Shown: positions 35,170 to 46,466, counted from the first letter of the stretch. The stretch is DNA of 64,000 nt from Paenibacillus sp. V4I7 (GCF_030817275.1 NZ_JAUSZD010000002.1:2852001-2916000), one strand, 5' to 3'. Notes: a model not told the origin generated them from the letters alone. Made by a program: numbers and translations.

Positions 35170-35631
35170 CTAACGGCTTTGAAGGTTTGGCTGGTCATCA
35201 AAGTGTAGGGGGGCTGCACGCTCCGTTTCTTTTAGGAGATCTGCACCAAATGGATGATCTACAATATACTGCCAACTTTCATCAAGCTGCTTTCTTACAA
35301 TTTCTGAGGTATGGCCTTGAATTTGTAACGGGCTTCCATCTTCTCCAACGGTTTCGAGGATAAAGTGTGCTCGAAGCAAAGCGATGTTTTCAAATGTTAT
35401 GCAGTAAATATTTTTGGATACCATTGTGCCTTTAAATCGTAATAGTTCCTCAAGGGTTTTACGAATCGGTTCAAGTCCTTCATCCTTATTGCCGGTCAGA
35501 TTAATCAGAATGCCACCTGGTTCATATAAAGCAAGTAAGTTGTCTATGTCGCCGGAATTATAAGCTTGAGCAAATGCAGCATTCATATCTTCCGGATTCA
35601 TGACTGAGTTTCTTGAAATGGGGGATTTCAT
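35170..35631 (-). CDS. NTF2-like/SnoaL (DUF4440-type) protein
   Basis: A 153-residue cone-fold protein (MNAAFAQAYNSGDIDNLLAL, YEPGGILINLTG, VSKNIYCITFENIALLRAHF, WQYIVDHPFGAD). The WxxVxDHPFGAD end is typical of this family. It is divergent from the HxlR gene at 35749, an arrangement in which HxlR proteins usually control the neighbour. The biochemical role is unknown. Confidence 0.75.
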   Translation of the reverse strand: MKSPISRNSVMNPEDMNAAFAQAYNSGDIDNLLALYEPGGILINLTGNKDEGLEPIRKTLEELLRFKGTMVSKNIYCITFENIALLRAHFILETVGEDGSPLQIQGHTSEIVRKQLDESWQYIVDHPFGADLLKETERAAPLHFDDQPNLQSR

Positions 35632-35748
35632 AAGATCACTTCTTTCTGTATGATGTATACAGTTGTTAGCATATCTGATTTCTCACAATAATTTAAGTAC
35701 GCAGAAAATAGTTACATAGTCATAAAAACTTAACCAATGGAGGTAAAT

Positions 35749-36093
35749 ATGCCCTATCAAGATGAATCATTTGGTTGTCCTGTAGAGGTGGGGCTTCAAA
35801 TGATTAGCGGAAAATGGAAACCGAAAATCATGTACGAATTGCTTCAACAAACCAGGAGATTTGGTGAGCTCTTGCGACTAATTCCTGGTGTATCAAGACA
35901 TGTTATGACGATACAGCTTCGTTTGCTAGAAGAAGATGGTATCGTTAAACGCACTGCATACTTAACGATACCACCGAAAGTTGAATACGAATTGACCGAA
36001 TTTGGTAGAAGCTTGGAACCCATTCTGATTCAATTGTTAAAGGTGGGGGAGCATTCCATCTCACTCCGTAAAAATGAACGCAATGAGAGTTGA
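35749..36093 (+). CDS. HxlR family transcriptional regulator
   Basis: A 114-residue winged-HTH regulator (FGCPVEVGLQMISGKWKPKI, RRFGELLRLIPGVSRHVMTI, LRLLEEDGIVKRTAY, KVEYELTEFGRSLEPIL). Cys10 is the conserved redox-sensitive cysteine. ATG 35749 follows GGAGG; the in-frame ATG at 35737 has the SD inside it. It shares the gap 35632-35748 with the divergent NTF2-like gene. Confidence 0.87.
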   Translation: MPYQDESFGCPVEVGLQMISGKWKPKIMYELLQQTRRFGELLRLIPGVSRHVMTIQLRLLEEDGIVKRTAYLTIPPKVEYELTEFGRSLEPILIQLLKVGEHSISLRKNERNES

Positions 36094-36114
36094 AGTTTAT
36101 CGTTAATTGATTTA

Positions 36115-36969
36115 TTATTCTGCAGCAATTTTAGTGCAAATCCCAGGTATCGATTGGATTAAATCATATTCAAGTAACGCTTCAGCTAGGGCCTCTATCG
36201 ATTTATTAAGGTCTGCTAGATGGTCCTTGTATTGAAGAAGCAATTTGATGAGCAGCTGCATGGAGATCAGATGACCTGGAAAAGCCGTCTCCTTAAAGTG
36301 ATTTCGCCTTGCTGCTGCTACTAAGATTTGAGCGCGCTCTGGACACCATAAAGCCGTTTTGCCACGTCCTGTAAGGCGACCCGATTGTTGCAGCAATCTC
36401 CCTTTCATCCAGTTCCAGAACCTCTTTAGACGTAGGGTGTAAAGCCAGAAATCGAAGGGAAACCTTTGAATAAAGGTCACCAAACACGCCATGATATTCA
36501 GGAAAAACTTGATCCAGAATAGCCTGAAAAGTAGTTTTGCTTGGACATACATACCCGTTAAAGATTCATGTTGGCGTGTTAGATAGCGTAAATTCATGAG
36601 ATGCTGACCCCGCTTTTTATAGGGTTCAAACTCTTCTTTATAGAACAGCGACCCTAACAGATGGGCTTCAGCGGCATCCGTCTTCAACCGTCGCAAATTG
36701 GTTTTCTTGGCGTTATGTGAGATTAAAGGATTAATGACGATGTTCAAATACTGGTGCTCATCCAGAAACTGAACAATAGGGCTATGATAATGGCCAGTTG
36801 CTTCCATAACGATGGAGGGACGCATTCCTGCAGCTGATTCCACTCCTCTCATATAATTTAGAAAAGACGCTAACCCTTCAAGATCATGATTAAACCTAAA
36901 GGTCTTCCCATGATGTACTCCACGGTCTAAAAAAGCTTGTGCATGGCTCTCTCCCTTTGATACATCCAA
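36115..36969 (-). pseudogene. IS110 family transposase, frameshifted and 3' truncated
   Basis: It reads DVSKGESHAQAFLDRGVHHG, PSIVMEATGHYHSPIVQFL, NLRRLKTDAAEAHLLGSLF and, near the end, DLIQSIPGICTKIAAE, where it stops. This is the DEDD/RuvC half of an IS110 transposase; the C-terminal Transposase_20 domain with the catalytic Ser is gone. In the middle the proper sequence (VFGDLYSKVSLRFLALHPTS) lies in another frame (36293-36487), so at least two frameshifts are present. It differs from the 40.8 kb element. Confidence 0.8.
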
Positions 36970-37059
36970 ACCAATGACTGGATTTATAACATCACTCCTG
37001 AAGTATTTTCACCGGCAACCCCTAAAGGTCGAACAGAAATATCTGGTGACCTCATAATA

Positions 37060-37083
37060 CTAACGGGCAGGATAATTGATACT
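37060..37083 (+). repeat. Dispersed repeat, right end only (P)
   Basis: ACTAACGGGCAGGATAATTGA, a lone right end next to the broken IS110. Confidence 0.5.
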
Positions 37084-37210
37084 AATACCAGTAGCTTGGT
37101 ACAAATTTTGATATCAATATTAGAACGAATCCATCTAAATTAAATTATTTTATTGATAAGATACTAAGATTATTATAATCTCATACAGAATAATCCAAAG
37201 GGTGAGAAAA

Positions 37211-37711
37211 ATGAACGGTGGTTGGCACGATTCTTATTTAGGCAAACTTCGCAAAGTCATTGGCACACAAAAGATAATCGTAAACTCAGTACGGGCAATC
37301 TTATTCGATGATGAAGGTCGTGCCTTGTTTATAAAGCGTAGAGGTGATAAAAAATGGGGTATACCTGCAGGAGCCATGGAACTAGATGAATCAGTGTTTG
37401 ATGCGATGAAGCGTGAAGTTAAAGAAGAAACAGGGCTTGACGTTCTTAAGGCAACATTAACTGCTATTTATTCTACTCCAACAACGCAAACATTTATAGA
37501 CCGTTGGGGAAACGAGCATCACATAATAGAATATTTATTTCAAGTGGATGAGTGGACGGGGACGCTTGATAAAGTGACAGATGAAAGCGTAGATGCAAAG
37601 TTTTACCCATTAGATAATCTACCAGAAGCTTCAAGCGAGCTTTTTGCGAACCATCACGAAAGGGTATTTAAAGATTATAAAAAGTTCGATGGAAAATTAA
37701 TATTGGAATAG
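37211..37711 (+). CDS. Nudix hydrolase
   Basis: A 166-residue pyrophosphohydrolase. The Nudix box starts at GAMELDESVFDAMKREVKEE and continues TGLD, matching GX5EX7REUXEEXGU. An N-terminal leader (GGWHDSYLGKLRKVIGTQK) precedes the usual VRAILFDDEGRALFIKRRGD strand, a form seen in Bacillales Nudix proteins of unknown substrate. ATG 37211 follows GGGTGAG. Confidence 0.87.
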   Translation: MNGGWHDSYLGKLRKVIGTQKIIVNSVRAILFDDEGRALFIKRRGDKKWGIPAGAMELDESVFDAMKREVKEETGLDVLKATLTAIYSTPTTQTFIDRWGNEHHIIEYLFQVDEWTGTLDKVTDESVDAKFYPLDNLPEASSELFANHHERVFKDYKKFDGKLILE

Positions 37712-37854
37712 AAATCGGCATTGCGCTAACTAAGAACGTTACTTGAACAAGACAGCAGCAGTCTTTAGGCTGCATAGGACGGCTAGGGAATTATGCAGTG
37801 ACGGAGTTCGGCTCGAACCATGATTTTTGATGTGACTAATGATAGCGGGAAATC

Positions 37855-37892
37855 AAAAAAGAACCTGGATAGTTTTATCAGGTTCTTTTATA
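37855..37892 (+). terminator. Hairpin upstream of rph
   Basis: AAAGAACCTG (37858-37867) pairs with CAGGTTCTTT (37879-37888), followed by TATATTG. It lies 144-370 bp after the Nudix gene and 155 bp before rph. It may end Nudix transcription or act as an attenuator in the rph leader. The rest of 37712-38043 shows no gene. Confidence 0.55.
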
Positions 37893-38043
37893 TTGCATAT
37901 AAACAGACACGATGATATAATCTGATTACGACTCTCGCAGATTACACGAAAATAATTATTGCATCTTACAACTTTAGTGTACCATGCCGGTGAAGCTCTT
38001 GTCAAATGTTTTTTCTCAATTTAATGATTAGGAGAGATGTTGA

Positions 38044-40638
<2,595 letters not shown>

Positions 40639-40777
40639 TGCAAAGGAGCATTAACAATGAAGATTTGGGAATTAAAAAGCGATAATAAATTCGGTGATTT
40701 TCAGCTTGGACGGTAAAACCTGAGAAGCTAAACTAAACATTCCTGTAAGTACTAAGATTTGGACTTTGTCAAAAAAG

Positions 40778-40840
40778 GAGCGCCTCGGTATGATGGGTTT
40801 GTGCACGGGTTAGAAACCCAATACCATCAAGGAGGCGCTC
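40778..40840 (+). ncRNA. IS110 5' hairpin covering the transposase SD
   Basis: A nested stem: GAGCGCCTC (40778-40786), GGTAT (40787-40791) and TGGGTTT (40794-40800) pair with AAACCCA (40814-40820), ATACC (40821-40825) and GAGGCGCTC (40832-40840). The SD GGAGG (40831-40835) is buried in the right arm. The 29.8 kb remnant keeps the outer stem. Confidence 0.65.
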
Positions 40841-40845
40841 TTACT

Positions 40846-42132
40846 ATGAAGTTTAAACAAAACGATGGACAAAATCAACGTATTGAACGAATTTCCACCT
40901 CTCACCTTGTAATTGGCATCGACATGGCGAAGGAAATTCATGTAGCGCAAGCCACTAACTTTCGGGGTATCGTTCTTGCCAAGCGACATCTATCATTTAC
41001 AAACGACTTAGAAGGATTCGAAAGATTACAACGTTGGATGGCTGAATTACAACAGAAGCACCAATTGAAGACCCTAATCATCGGTATGGAGCCAACCGGA
41101 CACTACTGGTTTAACCTGGCCAATTGGCTTTCAGACAAGGAAATAAATGTTGTCATGGTGAATCCTGCAACCACTAAACGAAACAAGGAGAACCGGGATA
41201 ATTGTCCTTCCAAGAGTGATCCTAAGGATGCACTTGTCATCGCAGACGTTGTCTGTCGAGGCTATTACTATGAATACACAAGACAGGCTACCGTCTTTCA
41301 AAGGTTGCGGACGATAATGAGTGACCGGGAATTTTGGGTGACAAATAGTGTCCGGATGCAGAACCGGATCATCCGTTGGTTAGATATTCGGTTCCCCGAG
41401 TATACCTCGGTGTTCAAAGACTGGACCTGCAAACGTTCCTTGGCTACTCTTAAAGAGTTACCCTCACCGCTAGATCTTCAGTCACTGTCCGTATCCGAGG
41501 TTATTACAAGTTGGAGAAGGCATATGAAACGAGCGGGGGGTTCTACGGGTACTCAGAAAGCTGCGCAGCTTATTTCACAAGCCAAGCAGAGTGTAGGAGA
41601 CAAGACAGCTCTTCATGAAGCCAAGCAAGATTTAGAGCGGTTATTAGAAGAGTTTGAACGTATCATTGAAATACTAGAAAAGATTGAAAAGGACATTCTA
41701 GCATTGCTTAGTGAAATTCCTATGGCCAATCAGCTTCGATCGATCAAAGGCCTGGGTCCAATCTTCATAGCAGCTATACTATCATGTGCTGGCGATCTAA
41801 GACAGTATGCACATGGACGTCAGTTATTGCGTAAAGCAGGTCTAAATTTGGCTGAACGAATGTCAGGAAAACACAAGGGACAAATCAAGCTTTCGAAACG
41901 AGGAGATGCTACGTTGCGCAAATATATGTATCTGGCGACGATCACACTCGTAGGAACGAATCCAGTCTTTCGACAGATGCATGAGTATAATGTTCAAATC
42001 AAGCAAATGAAGAAACAACAATCAATATTTAAGCTGCTTGGGAAATTGGCTCGAATCCTGATTGGTATTGTTCAAAGAGGAGAATCATTTCTACCAGAAA
42101 AAGTTACGTCCAACTACGCTCAGGCTGCCTGA
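40846..42132 (+). CDS. IS110 family transposase
   Basis: A 428-residue DEDD transposase. The RuvC-like half has Asp in VIGIDMAKEIHVAQA, Glu in GMEPTGHYW and Asp in SKSDPKDALVIADVV. The C-terminal Transposase_20 half has SIKGLGPIFIAAILSCAGDL and ERMSGKHKGQIKLSKRGDAT, with the Ser of MSGK as probable nucleophile. Full length, so probably active. ATG 40846 is preferred over an upstream in-frame ATG (40759) because that would read through the hairpin and because GGAGG lies ten bases before 40846. Recombination in this family is guided by a bridge RNA made from the element's own flank. Confidence 0.9.
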   Translation: MKFKQNDGQNQRIERISTSHLVIGIDMAKEIHVAQATNFRGIVLAKRHLSFTNDLEGFERLQRWMAELQQKHQLKTLIIGMEPTGHYWFNLANWLSDKEINVVMVNPATTKRNKENRDNCPSKSDPKDALVIADVVCRGYYYEYTRQATVFQRLRTIMSDREFWVTNSVRMQNRIIRWLDIRFPEYTSVFKDWTCKRSLATLKELPSPLDLQSLSVSEVITSWRRHMKRAGGSTGTQKAAQLISQAKQSVGDKTALHEAKQDLERLLEEFERIIEILEKIEKDILALLSEIPMANQLRSIKGLGPIFIAAILSCAGDLRQYAHGRQLLRKAGLNLAERMSGKHKGQIKLSKRGDATLRKYMYLATITLVGTNPVFRQMHEYNVQIKQMKKQQSIFKLLGKLARILIGIVQRGESFLPEKVTSNYAQAA

Positions 42133-42157
42133 GACTTATTGTAGATAACGTAGATTG

Positions 42158-42478
42158 ACTCATTCGCAGGATTTTCACAAAGAAAGCACGGAGGACCGAG
42201 TTCGTTCTCCATAAGGGCACAGACCCATCCGCTAAACGCTATCGGTCTCCACACCTTGGTCAGGTATAACGAAGGAATGTAAGGGCATAGACCCGTTGAG
42301 CCGTGGGAGGGTGAACCTCTAAGGAAATAGTGGAGCATACGTGCAGTAGAATAGGTCTTGGGGAATTATTCCATATGTTCCTCTGTTCCCGTATGCCCAA
42401 AATATGAATCAACGGTTTTAATCAACTAACTTTCTGAACAATACTGATTTTTAAGGTGATGAAATCCTGCGAATGAGT
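42158..42478 (+). ncRNA. Candidate guide (bridge-type) RNA in the IS110 3' flank
   Basis: The 17-mer ACTCATTCGCAGGATTT (42158-42174) is perfectly repeated in inverse at 42462-42478. Inside are GGAGGACCGAG/TTCTCC and two copies of AAGGGCAYAGACCC (42213-42226, 42281-42294), and no ORF. The position after the transposase is where IS1111-type members encode their guide RNA. A separate small insertion is the alternative. Confidence 0.4.
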
Positions 42479-42516
42479 GAGTATACGTGAGATAAACCCT
42501 TAAAACCGAGGGATGG

Positions 42517-42595
42517 GGAACGATAGTTGAATGAATGGAGTGTAAACCAGTCCGTTTTACGGGCTGGTTTTTTCAGTTCATAAGATAAGTTATGT
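42517..42595 (+). repeat. Dispersed hairpin repeat, left end with stem (H)
   Basis: GGAACGATAGTTGAATGAA, stem AACCAGTCCG/CGGGCTGGTT, then TTTTTTCAGTTCATAAG; no recognisable right end. The stem is also a good terminator. Confidence 0.7.
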
Positions 42596-42689
42596 ACTGA
42601 AATTGTCGTTGAGCGATTGTGCAGGATTGTTGAAGAATATCGAGAATAATACGATTATAAATTGACTAGTAAAGGGATGATTACAAATG

Positions 42690-43060
42690 GGTAAAGATGG
42701 GAATATCCGAGGAGGAGACGGTCCTGGTCGAAGCGGTAGAATTGGATTGGGTTAGCCGGTTCCTCACATCTCTCGAGCAAGGTCGATCATGTGCTGTCTT
42801 TGCTGACCGAAGACGTCATGCTCGTCGCCGACGGAGGCGGAAAAGTAATCGCGTTCAAGCATCCGGTACAAACGCGCGATTTCGTGGCCCAAGTCCTGTT
42901 CGATCGGTTCAAGGGCATAGTGTCCTATTTTCAGGGAAGTCTTCACTTCGAGTTTGCCCCTTTGAACGGCGAAAACAGTTTAGTACTCCGTTCGGGGGAC
43001 GAAACCGTAGCCACTATATTTTTACAACGCCGACGTGGAAAGTTTGGAAGATTGTAGCCG
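42690..43060 (+). pseudogene. SigJ/ECF41-type sigma factor, SnoaL-domain remnant
   Basis: The pieces WVSRFLTSLEQG (first frame) and VDHVLSLLTEDVMLVADGGG, KVIAFKHPVQTRDFVAQVLF (second frame) match the C-terminal SnoaL-like domain of ECF41/SigJ sigma factors (LLxEDVxLxxDGGGKVxA). The sigma-2 and sigma-4 regions are gone, and a frameshift lies near 42780. The remnant runs into the 43057 repeated module. Confidence 0.5.
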
Positions 43061-43158
43061 ACTGCAGATTTTTCATAATGATAAGGAACCGGGAAACTAA
43101 GATAAAGCGTTCCAAGTCACCTTTAAGTTTGATGAACATTACATCATTGAACAACGGA
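43057..43158 (+). repeat. Decayed about 100-bp module, copy 2
   Basis: Matches 13633-13733. Starts at CTGCAGATTTTTC and ends at AACATTACATCATTG, followed directly by a dispersed hairpin repeat. Confidence 0.7.
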
Positions 43159-43159
43159 G

Positions 43160-43238
43160 AACTATAGCTCAAAAGAACGAAACGAGGCTGCCGACACATA
43201 CGGCAGCCTCGTTTCGTTAGCAGTTTAGTGAAAAAGGA
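43160..43238 (+). repeat. Dispersed hairpin repeat, copy I
   Basis: AACTATAGCTCAAAAG, perfect stem AACGAAACGAGGCTGCCG with CGGCAGCCTCGTTTCGTT, then TAGCAGTTTAGTGAAAAAGG. Confidence 0.8.
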
Positions 43239-43290
43239 ATCAAGTGGTAATAATAAACAAAATTATTGTGCATCCGGGACGGTGAAATAA

Positions 43291-43437
43291 ATGGGATTTG
43301 TCGGTATTCTTCTATGGGACATTATTTATTTCCCTTTATGACGTTATAATAGCGCTCCTTACCTGGGGACACTACAGAGAAGAAAAGAAAAAACAAATAA
43401 CACTTACGCGGGCAATGATTGAAATAAATGGTTAGTG
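43291..43437 (+). pseudogene. Small membrane protein, frameshifted
   Basis: MGFVGILLWDIIYFPL stops; one base over, the frame continues SLYDVIIALLTWGHYREEKK KQITLTRAMIEING. The two parts look like a hydrophobic anchor and a basic tail of one small protein. Weak SD. Family unknown. Confidence 0.3.
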
Positions 43438-43596
43438 GGTTTTCAACGGATATCTAGAGCTCATCAAAGGTTGCCAACATAGGTCATCCTCGGGTCCCTC
43501 TAAACGGGGGACTTTGCTTCCTTGAATTCCTGAATAAAAAGTAAAGATAAGGCGAATAATTGCCTAGTAATGAAATCCACCTTAAGGAGGTTTGCA

Positions 43597-43788
43597 ATGA
43601 CTGAAAACAACCAGTTTGATGAAGTCGAAGACTTCGTGAGCTTTGAAGCTATGTCGGCTATAACTGCTGCTGAGATGCCAAATGAAAGCGAAAATCCTGA
43701 TGATCATGATCCGAAAAAAGATAATCAATTCGATAATCAATTCTTATATCCCCCGATTAATCCACATCCCCGAAATGATTTAGAATAG
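43597..43788 (+). CDS. Small acidic hypothetical protein
   Basis: A 63-residue protein (MTENNQFDEVEDFVSFEAMS ... DDHDPKKDNQFDNQFLYPPI NPHPRNDLE) behind a perfect AAGGAGG at seven bases. Strongly acidic, no Cys, no membrane segment, with the short internal repeat DNQFDNQF. No biosynthetic enzyme lies nearby to support a peptide-precursor role. It lies between repeats I and J. Family not recognised. Confidence 0.55.
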   Translation: MTENNQFDEVEDFVSFEAMSAITAAEMPNESENPDDHDPKKDNQFDNQFLYPPINPHPRNDLE

Positions 43789-43847
43789 TGTCATCTGCCA
43801 ATGAACCCCGACAATTATTATCCCGATGAAGTTTGGTTCTCGTTAAA

Positions 43848-43920
43848 GGGAACGATAGCTCGCTTGAGGCTGCCGACAATGCAGCCTTTTTTCACTTTCG
43901 GGCAGTTTACTTTGATCTGT
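43848..43920 (+). repeat. Dispersed hairpin repeat, copy J
   Basis: GGAACGATAGCTCGCTTG, stem GGCTGC/GCAGCC, TTTTTTCACTTTCGGGCAGTTTACTTTGA. Confidence 0.75.
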
Positions 43921-43967
43921 CCGTCGATATTTCCAGTAAGTTATTTCAATATTATGGAGATGATTTT

Positions 43968-44069
43968 TTGAAACTATATGTTGTGAGACATGGTCAGACA
44001 GAATGGAATTATAAAAATCGAGTTTGTGGAGTAAGTTTGCCGCGGCAGCAGCTCCTTGATCCCAGTTGA
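43968..44069 (+). pseudogene. Histidine phosphatase, N-terminal stub
   Basis: TTG 43968 with GGAG upstream gives LKLYVVRHGQTEWNYKNRVC GVS, the RHG start of a phosphatase, which then shifts and stops at 44069. About 22 of some 190 residues remain. Confidence 0.55.
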
Positions 44070-44151
44070 AAATTAACAAGTCTAATTAAGTCTCGATTAA
44101 ACTAATCGTTCAGTTTTTTAAAATTGCACGTTCTAGGCTCATTCTTTAAAC

Positions 44152-45138
44152 CTACCGTTTAAGATATAAAGGAGCAATCCGATCAATTCGATTCGTCCAT
44201 ATCCCGCCGGTAAAGTTTTTTGGCAGACGTGTTATATCGTCAGCAGTATCAAATCCACTTGAAAAGTCGCTGCCATTGCCACCGACCACGATGACAGGAG
44301 TCCCCGACTTATCCATCCGATTAATAAAACGGTCTGGCCAACCCCATAGCCATGGTGCGATTTTCTCTGGAATGTGAAGTTCCGTATTTTTACATGCTGG
44401 CGGAACATATCCAGCCCAGCCGGCAGCTATGTATGGGAGTAAACAGCTTTTCATGGTTGATTTAGACATTGCCTGGATAGTAGGAAGATTTTCCTTTAAA
44501 GAAGCAATGGGTTCATCTCCTCCATAGATGGTAAGCTGATTTAAACGATTTTGCGGTAAAGCCGAGAGAAATTGGGCCAGCATTTCTCCCTCATTGGGAT
44601 CATTGCTTTTTATATGAATTAATAAAGACTGTTCAGGAAAATAGCTCAGCACTTCATCCAGCGATGGCATCAATCCTATTCCATGACCGCGAAACGGGTA
44701 GGTTTGTCCATGGTCGGCTGTATATCCATAGCCAATATCCAAATTCTTCAATTCTGTCATTGTGTAATCCTTGGTAACGCCTTTTACATTCGTTCGACAA
44801 TCGAGTGTCCAATCGTGAAATACAGCGAACTGTCCGTCCTTTGTTGGTTTTATATCGAATTCAACAATGTCCGCACCTGCCTGAAACGCTGCTTCCATGG
44901 AGGGGATTGTATTTTCCAGATAAGGATGGTCCGGTACATAGATCCGCTCAGCCGTACAGGTTTCATTCGTAATGCCCTCCATTGTAAAGGTCTGGGCAAG
45001 TCCTCGATGGGCGAGTAGAAGTGGAGCATCTTTCCTTTGTTGCGTAAGGAGAGAACTGTTATTCAAATAAGTGAAGACAGATAGTACAGCGAGAAATATC
45101 ACGATTTTGCTTCTTAGTATTTTTTTAAACCTATTCAT
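44152..45138 (-). CDS. Glycerophosphodiester phosphodiesterase family protein
   Basis: A 328-residue enzyme with an N-terminal membrane anchor or signal (residues about 9-27) and an extracytoplasmic GDPD barrel: PLLLAHRGLAQTF (catalytic His), LENTIPSMEAAFQAGADIVE, FDIKPTKDGQFAVFHDWTLD (metal Glu/Asp and second His). It hydrolyses glycerophosphodiesters to glycerol 3-phosphate in known members. ATG 45138 overlaps the end of the upstream TetR gene by eight bases (GATGAATAG), so the two are translationally coupled and share regulation. Confidence 0.87.
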   Translation of the reverse strand: MNRFKKILRSKIVIFLAVLSVFTYLNNSSLLTQQRKDAPLLLAHRGLAQTFTMEGITNETCTAERIYVPDHPYLENTIPSMEAAFQAGADIVEFDIKPTKDGQFAVFHDWTLDCRTNVKGVTKDYTMTELKNLDIGYGYTADHGQTYPFRGHGIGLMPSLDEVLSYFPEQSLLIHIKSNDPNEGEMLAQFLSALPQNRLNQLTIYGGDEPIASLKENLPTIQAMSKSTMKSCLLPYIAAGWAGYVPPACKNTELHIPEKIAPWLWGWPDRFINRMDKSGTPVIVVGGNGSDFSSGFDTADDITRLPKNFTGGIWTNRIDRIAPLYLKR

Positions 45139-45724
45139 CTGCAATCCCCTCCCACACCACATCCAACTGTTGCCGCAGCACTTGGAACATTTCTTCTTCA
45201 TTAAGTTTTGATGAACAGGTAATAAGTAAATTGATAAACAGACCGACTAACACGGCGGCACTCACATTCGAATCTCTGCGACTTCGGAGGTCGCCGCTTA
45301 TTTTAGCATTCTCAATTATGGTGCCGAGCGTTTCTTGAAATAGCGAGATGTTAGTTGTTGATTCCGGTGATTCGAATGCTGATTTGATCGTTTCAACCAA
45401 AGTTAGACGGAGTAAGTCTGCATGTTGTAAATAAATTCTCAGCAAGTCGCCTTGAATATGCAGTAGCCGCTCCTTAATCGAGCCTTCCTTGTGTCGATCA
45501 ACAATTTGGCTCATAAGCTGCATGTATGAGTTAGACAAATGTAATAGTAAATGCTCCTTTTTTTGAAAATAGTTAAAAAATGTTCCTTTGGCAATATCGC
45601 TTTTGAACGCTATTTCCTCAACGGTGACATTTGCATACCCTTTTTCTTTAAACAATTCAATTGCATTGCGAATGATATCTTCTTTCGTTTTCTTTTTTTT
45701 AACTTCTCTTGACAACCTATTCAC
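45131..45724 (-). CDS. TetR family transcriptional regulator
   Basis: A 197-residue regulator if started at GTG 45724. The HTH is KEDIIRNAIELFKEKGYANV ... IAFKSDIAKGTFFNYFQKKE (about residues 14-60), and a helical ligand domain follows. Upstream in-frame ATGs would place the operator region inside the coding sequence, so they are rejected; ATGGGGTGAATAG gives an SD for GTG 45724. It probably represses itself and the coupled GDPD gene. Confidence 0.82.
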   Translation of the reverse strand: MNRLSREVKKKKTKEDIIRNAIELFKEKGYANVTVEEIAFKSDIAKGTFFNYFQKKEHLLLHLSNSYMQLMSQIVDRHKEGSIKERLLHIQGDLLRIYLQHADLLRLTLVETIKSAFESPESTTNISLFQETLGTIIENAKISGDLRSRRDSNVSAAVLVGLFINLLITCSSKLNEEEMFQVLRQQLDVVWEGIADE

Positions 45725-45732
45725 CCCATTAA

Positions 45733-45764
45733 AATGACCGAAGTCATTTATGACCACGGTCATT
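45733..45764 (-). promoter_or_regulatory. Palindromic operator of the TetR-GDPD operon
   Basis: AATGACCG (45733-45740) pairs with CGGTCATT (45757-45764). Within it lie AATGAC-CGAA-GTCATT and TGACC-AC-GGTCA, so two overlapping palindromes sit just upstream of the GTG start. Confidence 0.6.
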
Positions 45765-45799
45765 TTATCGTATATAGCATGATTTAGCAATTAGGAGTT

Positions 45800-46408
45800 G
45801 TACAGGCAAAAGCGGCAGTGCTAGATGCCTCACGGCTATGGAGCCCAATTGGTTTATCAACGGTTGACCAAAGCGCACCTTATTACCGGGCAGAGGGTTA
45901 CTGGAACGGTGCGGTATGGATGCCGCATCAATGGTTTATCTGGAAGGCGATGCTCAGTCATGGCAGAACCGAGGGAGCACACCGAATTGCATCTACGGCA
46001 TTAGGACTCTGGAAGCAAGAAGTTGAGCAAACCTACAATTGCTACGAGCATTTTATCGTTCAATCGGGGAGAGGCGCTGGATGGCACCATTTCGGAGGCT
46101 TGTCAACACCAGTGCTGAGCTGGTTTGCTGCTTATTATCGTCCTGGTACATTGACCTGCGGATATGATGTTTGGGTGAATAAATCCGAATTCACCGAAGG
46201 CAATACCTCCTTGAATGCGGAAATCCGTTATTTTGGAGATCCAACCCGAGAACATTCCGTAATTGTATGTATGAATTTCGGCCACCGATATAGGGTTTCA
46301 TGGAATGGTCAAGAATTAAAGGTGACCAGCCTTTCAGACGGTACTATAGAAATAAGGATACCTGGTGAACCAGAAGGTCGGTTGCGTATAGAGGCTATTC
46401 GTTCGTAG
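45800..46408 (+). pseudogene. MGH1/GH63-type glycoside hydrolase, C-terminal fragment
   Basis: The open frame reads RLWSPIGLSTVDQSAPYYRA, EGYWNGAVWMPHQWFIWKAM, YEHFIVQSGRGAGWHHFGGL, LSWFAAYYRPGT. This is the end of an (alpha/alpha)6 glucosidase/trehalase-like domain (YWNGxVWxPxxW) plus a small beta domain. The front, about 400 residues or more, is missing and the fragment abuts the tetR promoter. It ends at a strong terminator. Confidence 0.65.
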
Positions 46409-46422
46409 ACGTTTTACAAAAT

Positions 46423-46466
46423 AAAAGCCCACGCACCTCCTTCGGGGAGGGAGCGTGGGCTTTTAT
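46423..46466 (+). terminator. Strong terminator with TTCG loop
   Basis: AAAAGCCCACGC (46423-46434) with GCGTGGGCTTTT (46453-46464), inner CCTCC-TTCG-GGGAGG. It works in both directions. The following 46467-46730 shows no supported gene. Confidence 0.9.

Larger units (their letters stand above)
40762..42480 (+). mobile_element. Intact IS110 family element with structured flanks
   Basis: The left boundary is placed near 40762 because TTTGTCAAAAAAGGAGCGCC also begins the remnant at 29.8 kb. The right boundary is uncertain; it is set to the end of the 3' inverted repeat. IS110 elements lack terminal repeats, so exact ends need a second full copy. The element holds one transposase gene, a 5' hairpin and a 350-bp structured 3' region. 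Confidence 0.7.

Noticed and set aside
37712..37860. T-box leader
   Set aside because: No AGGGTGGNACCGCG box and no specifier loop could be recognised; the downstream gene is not amino-acid related.
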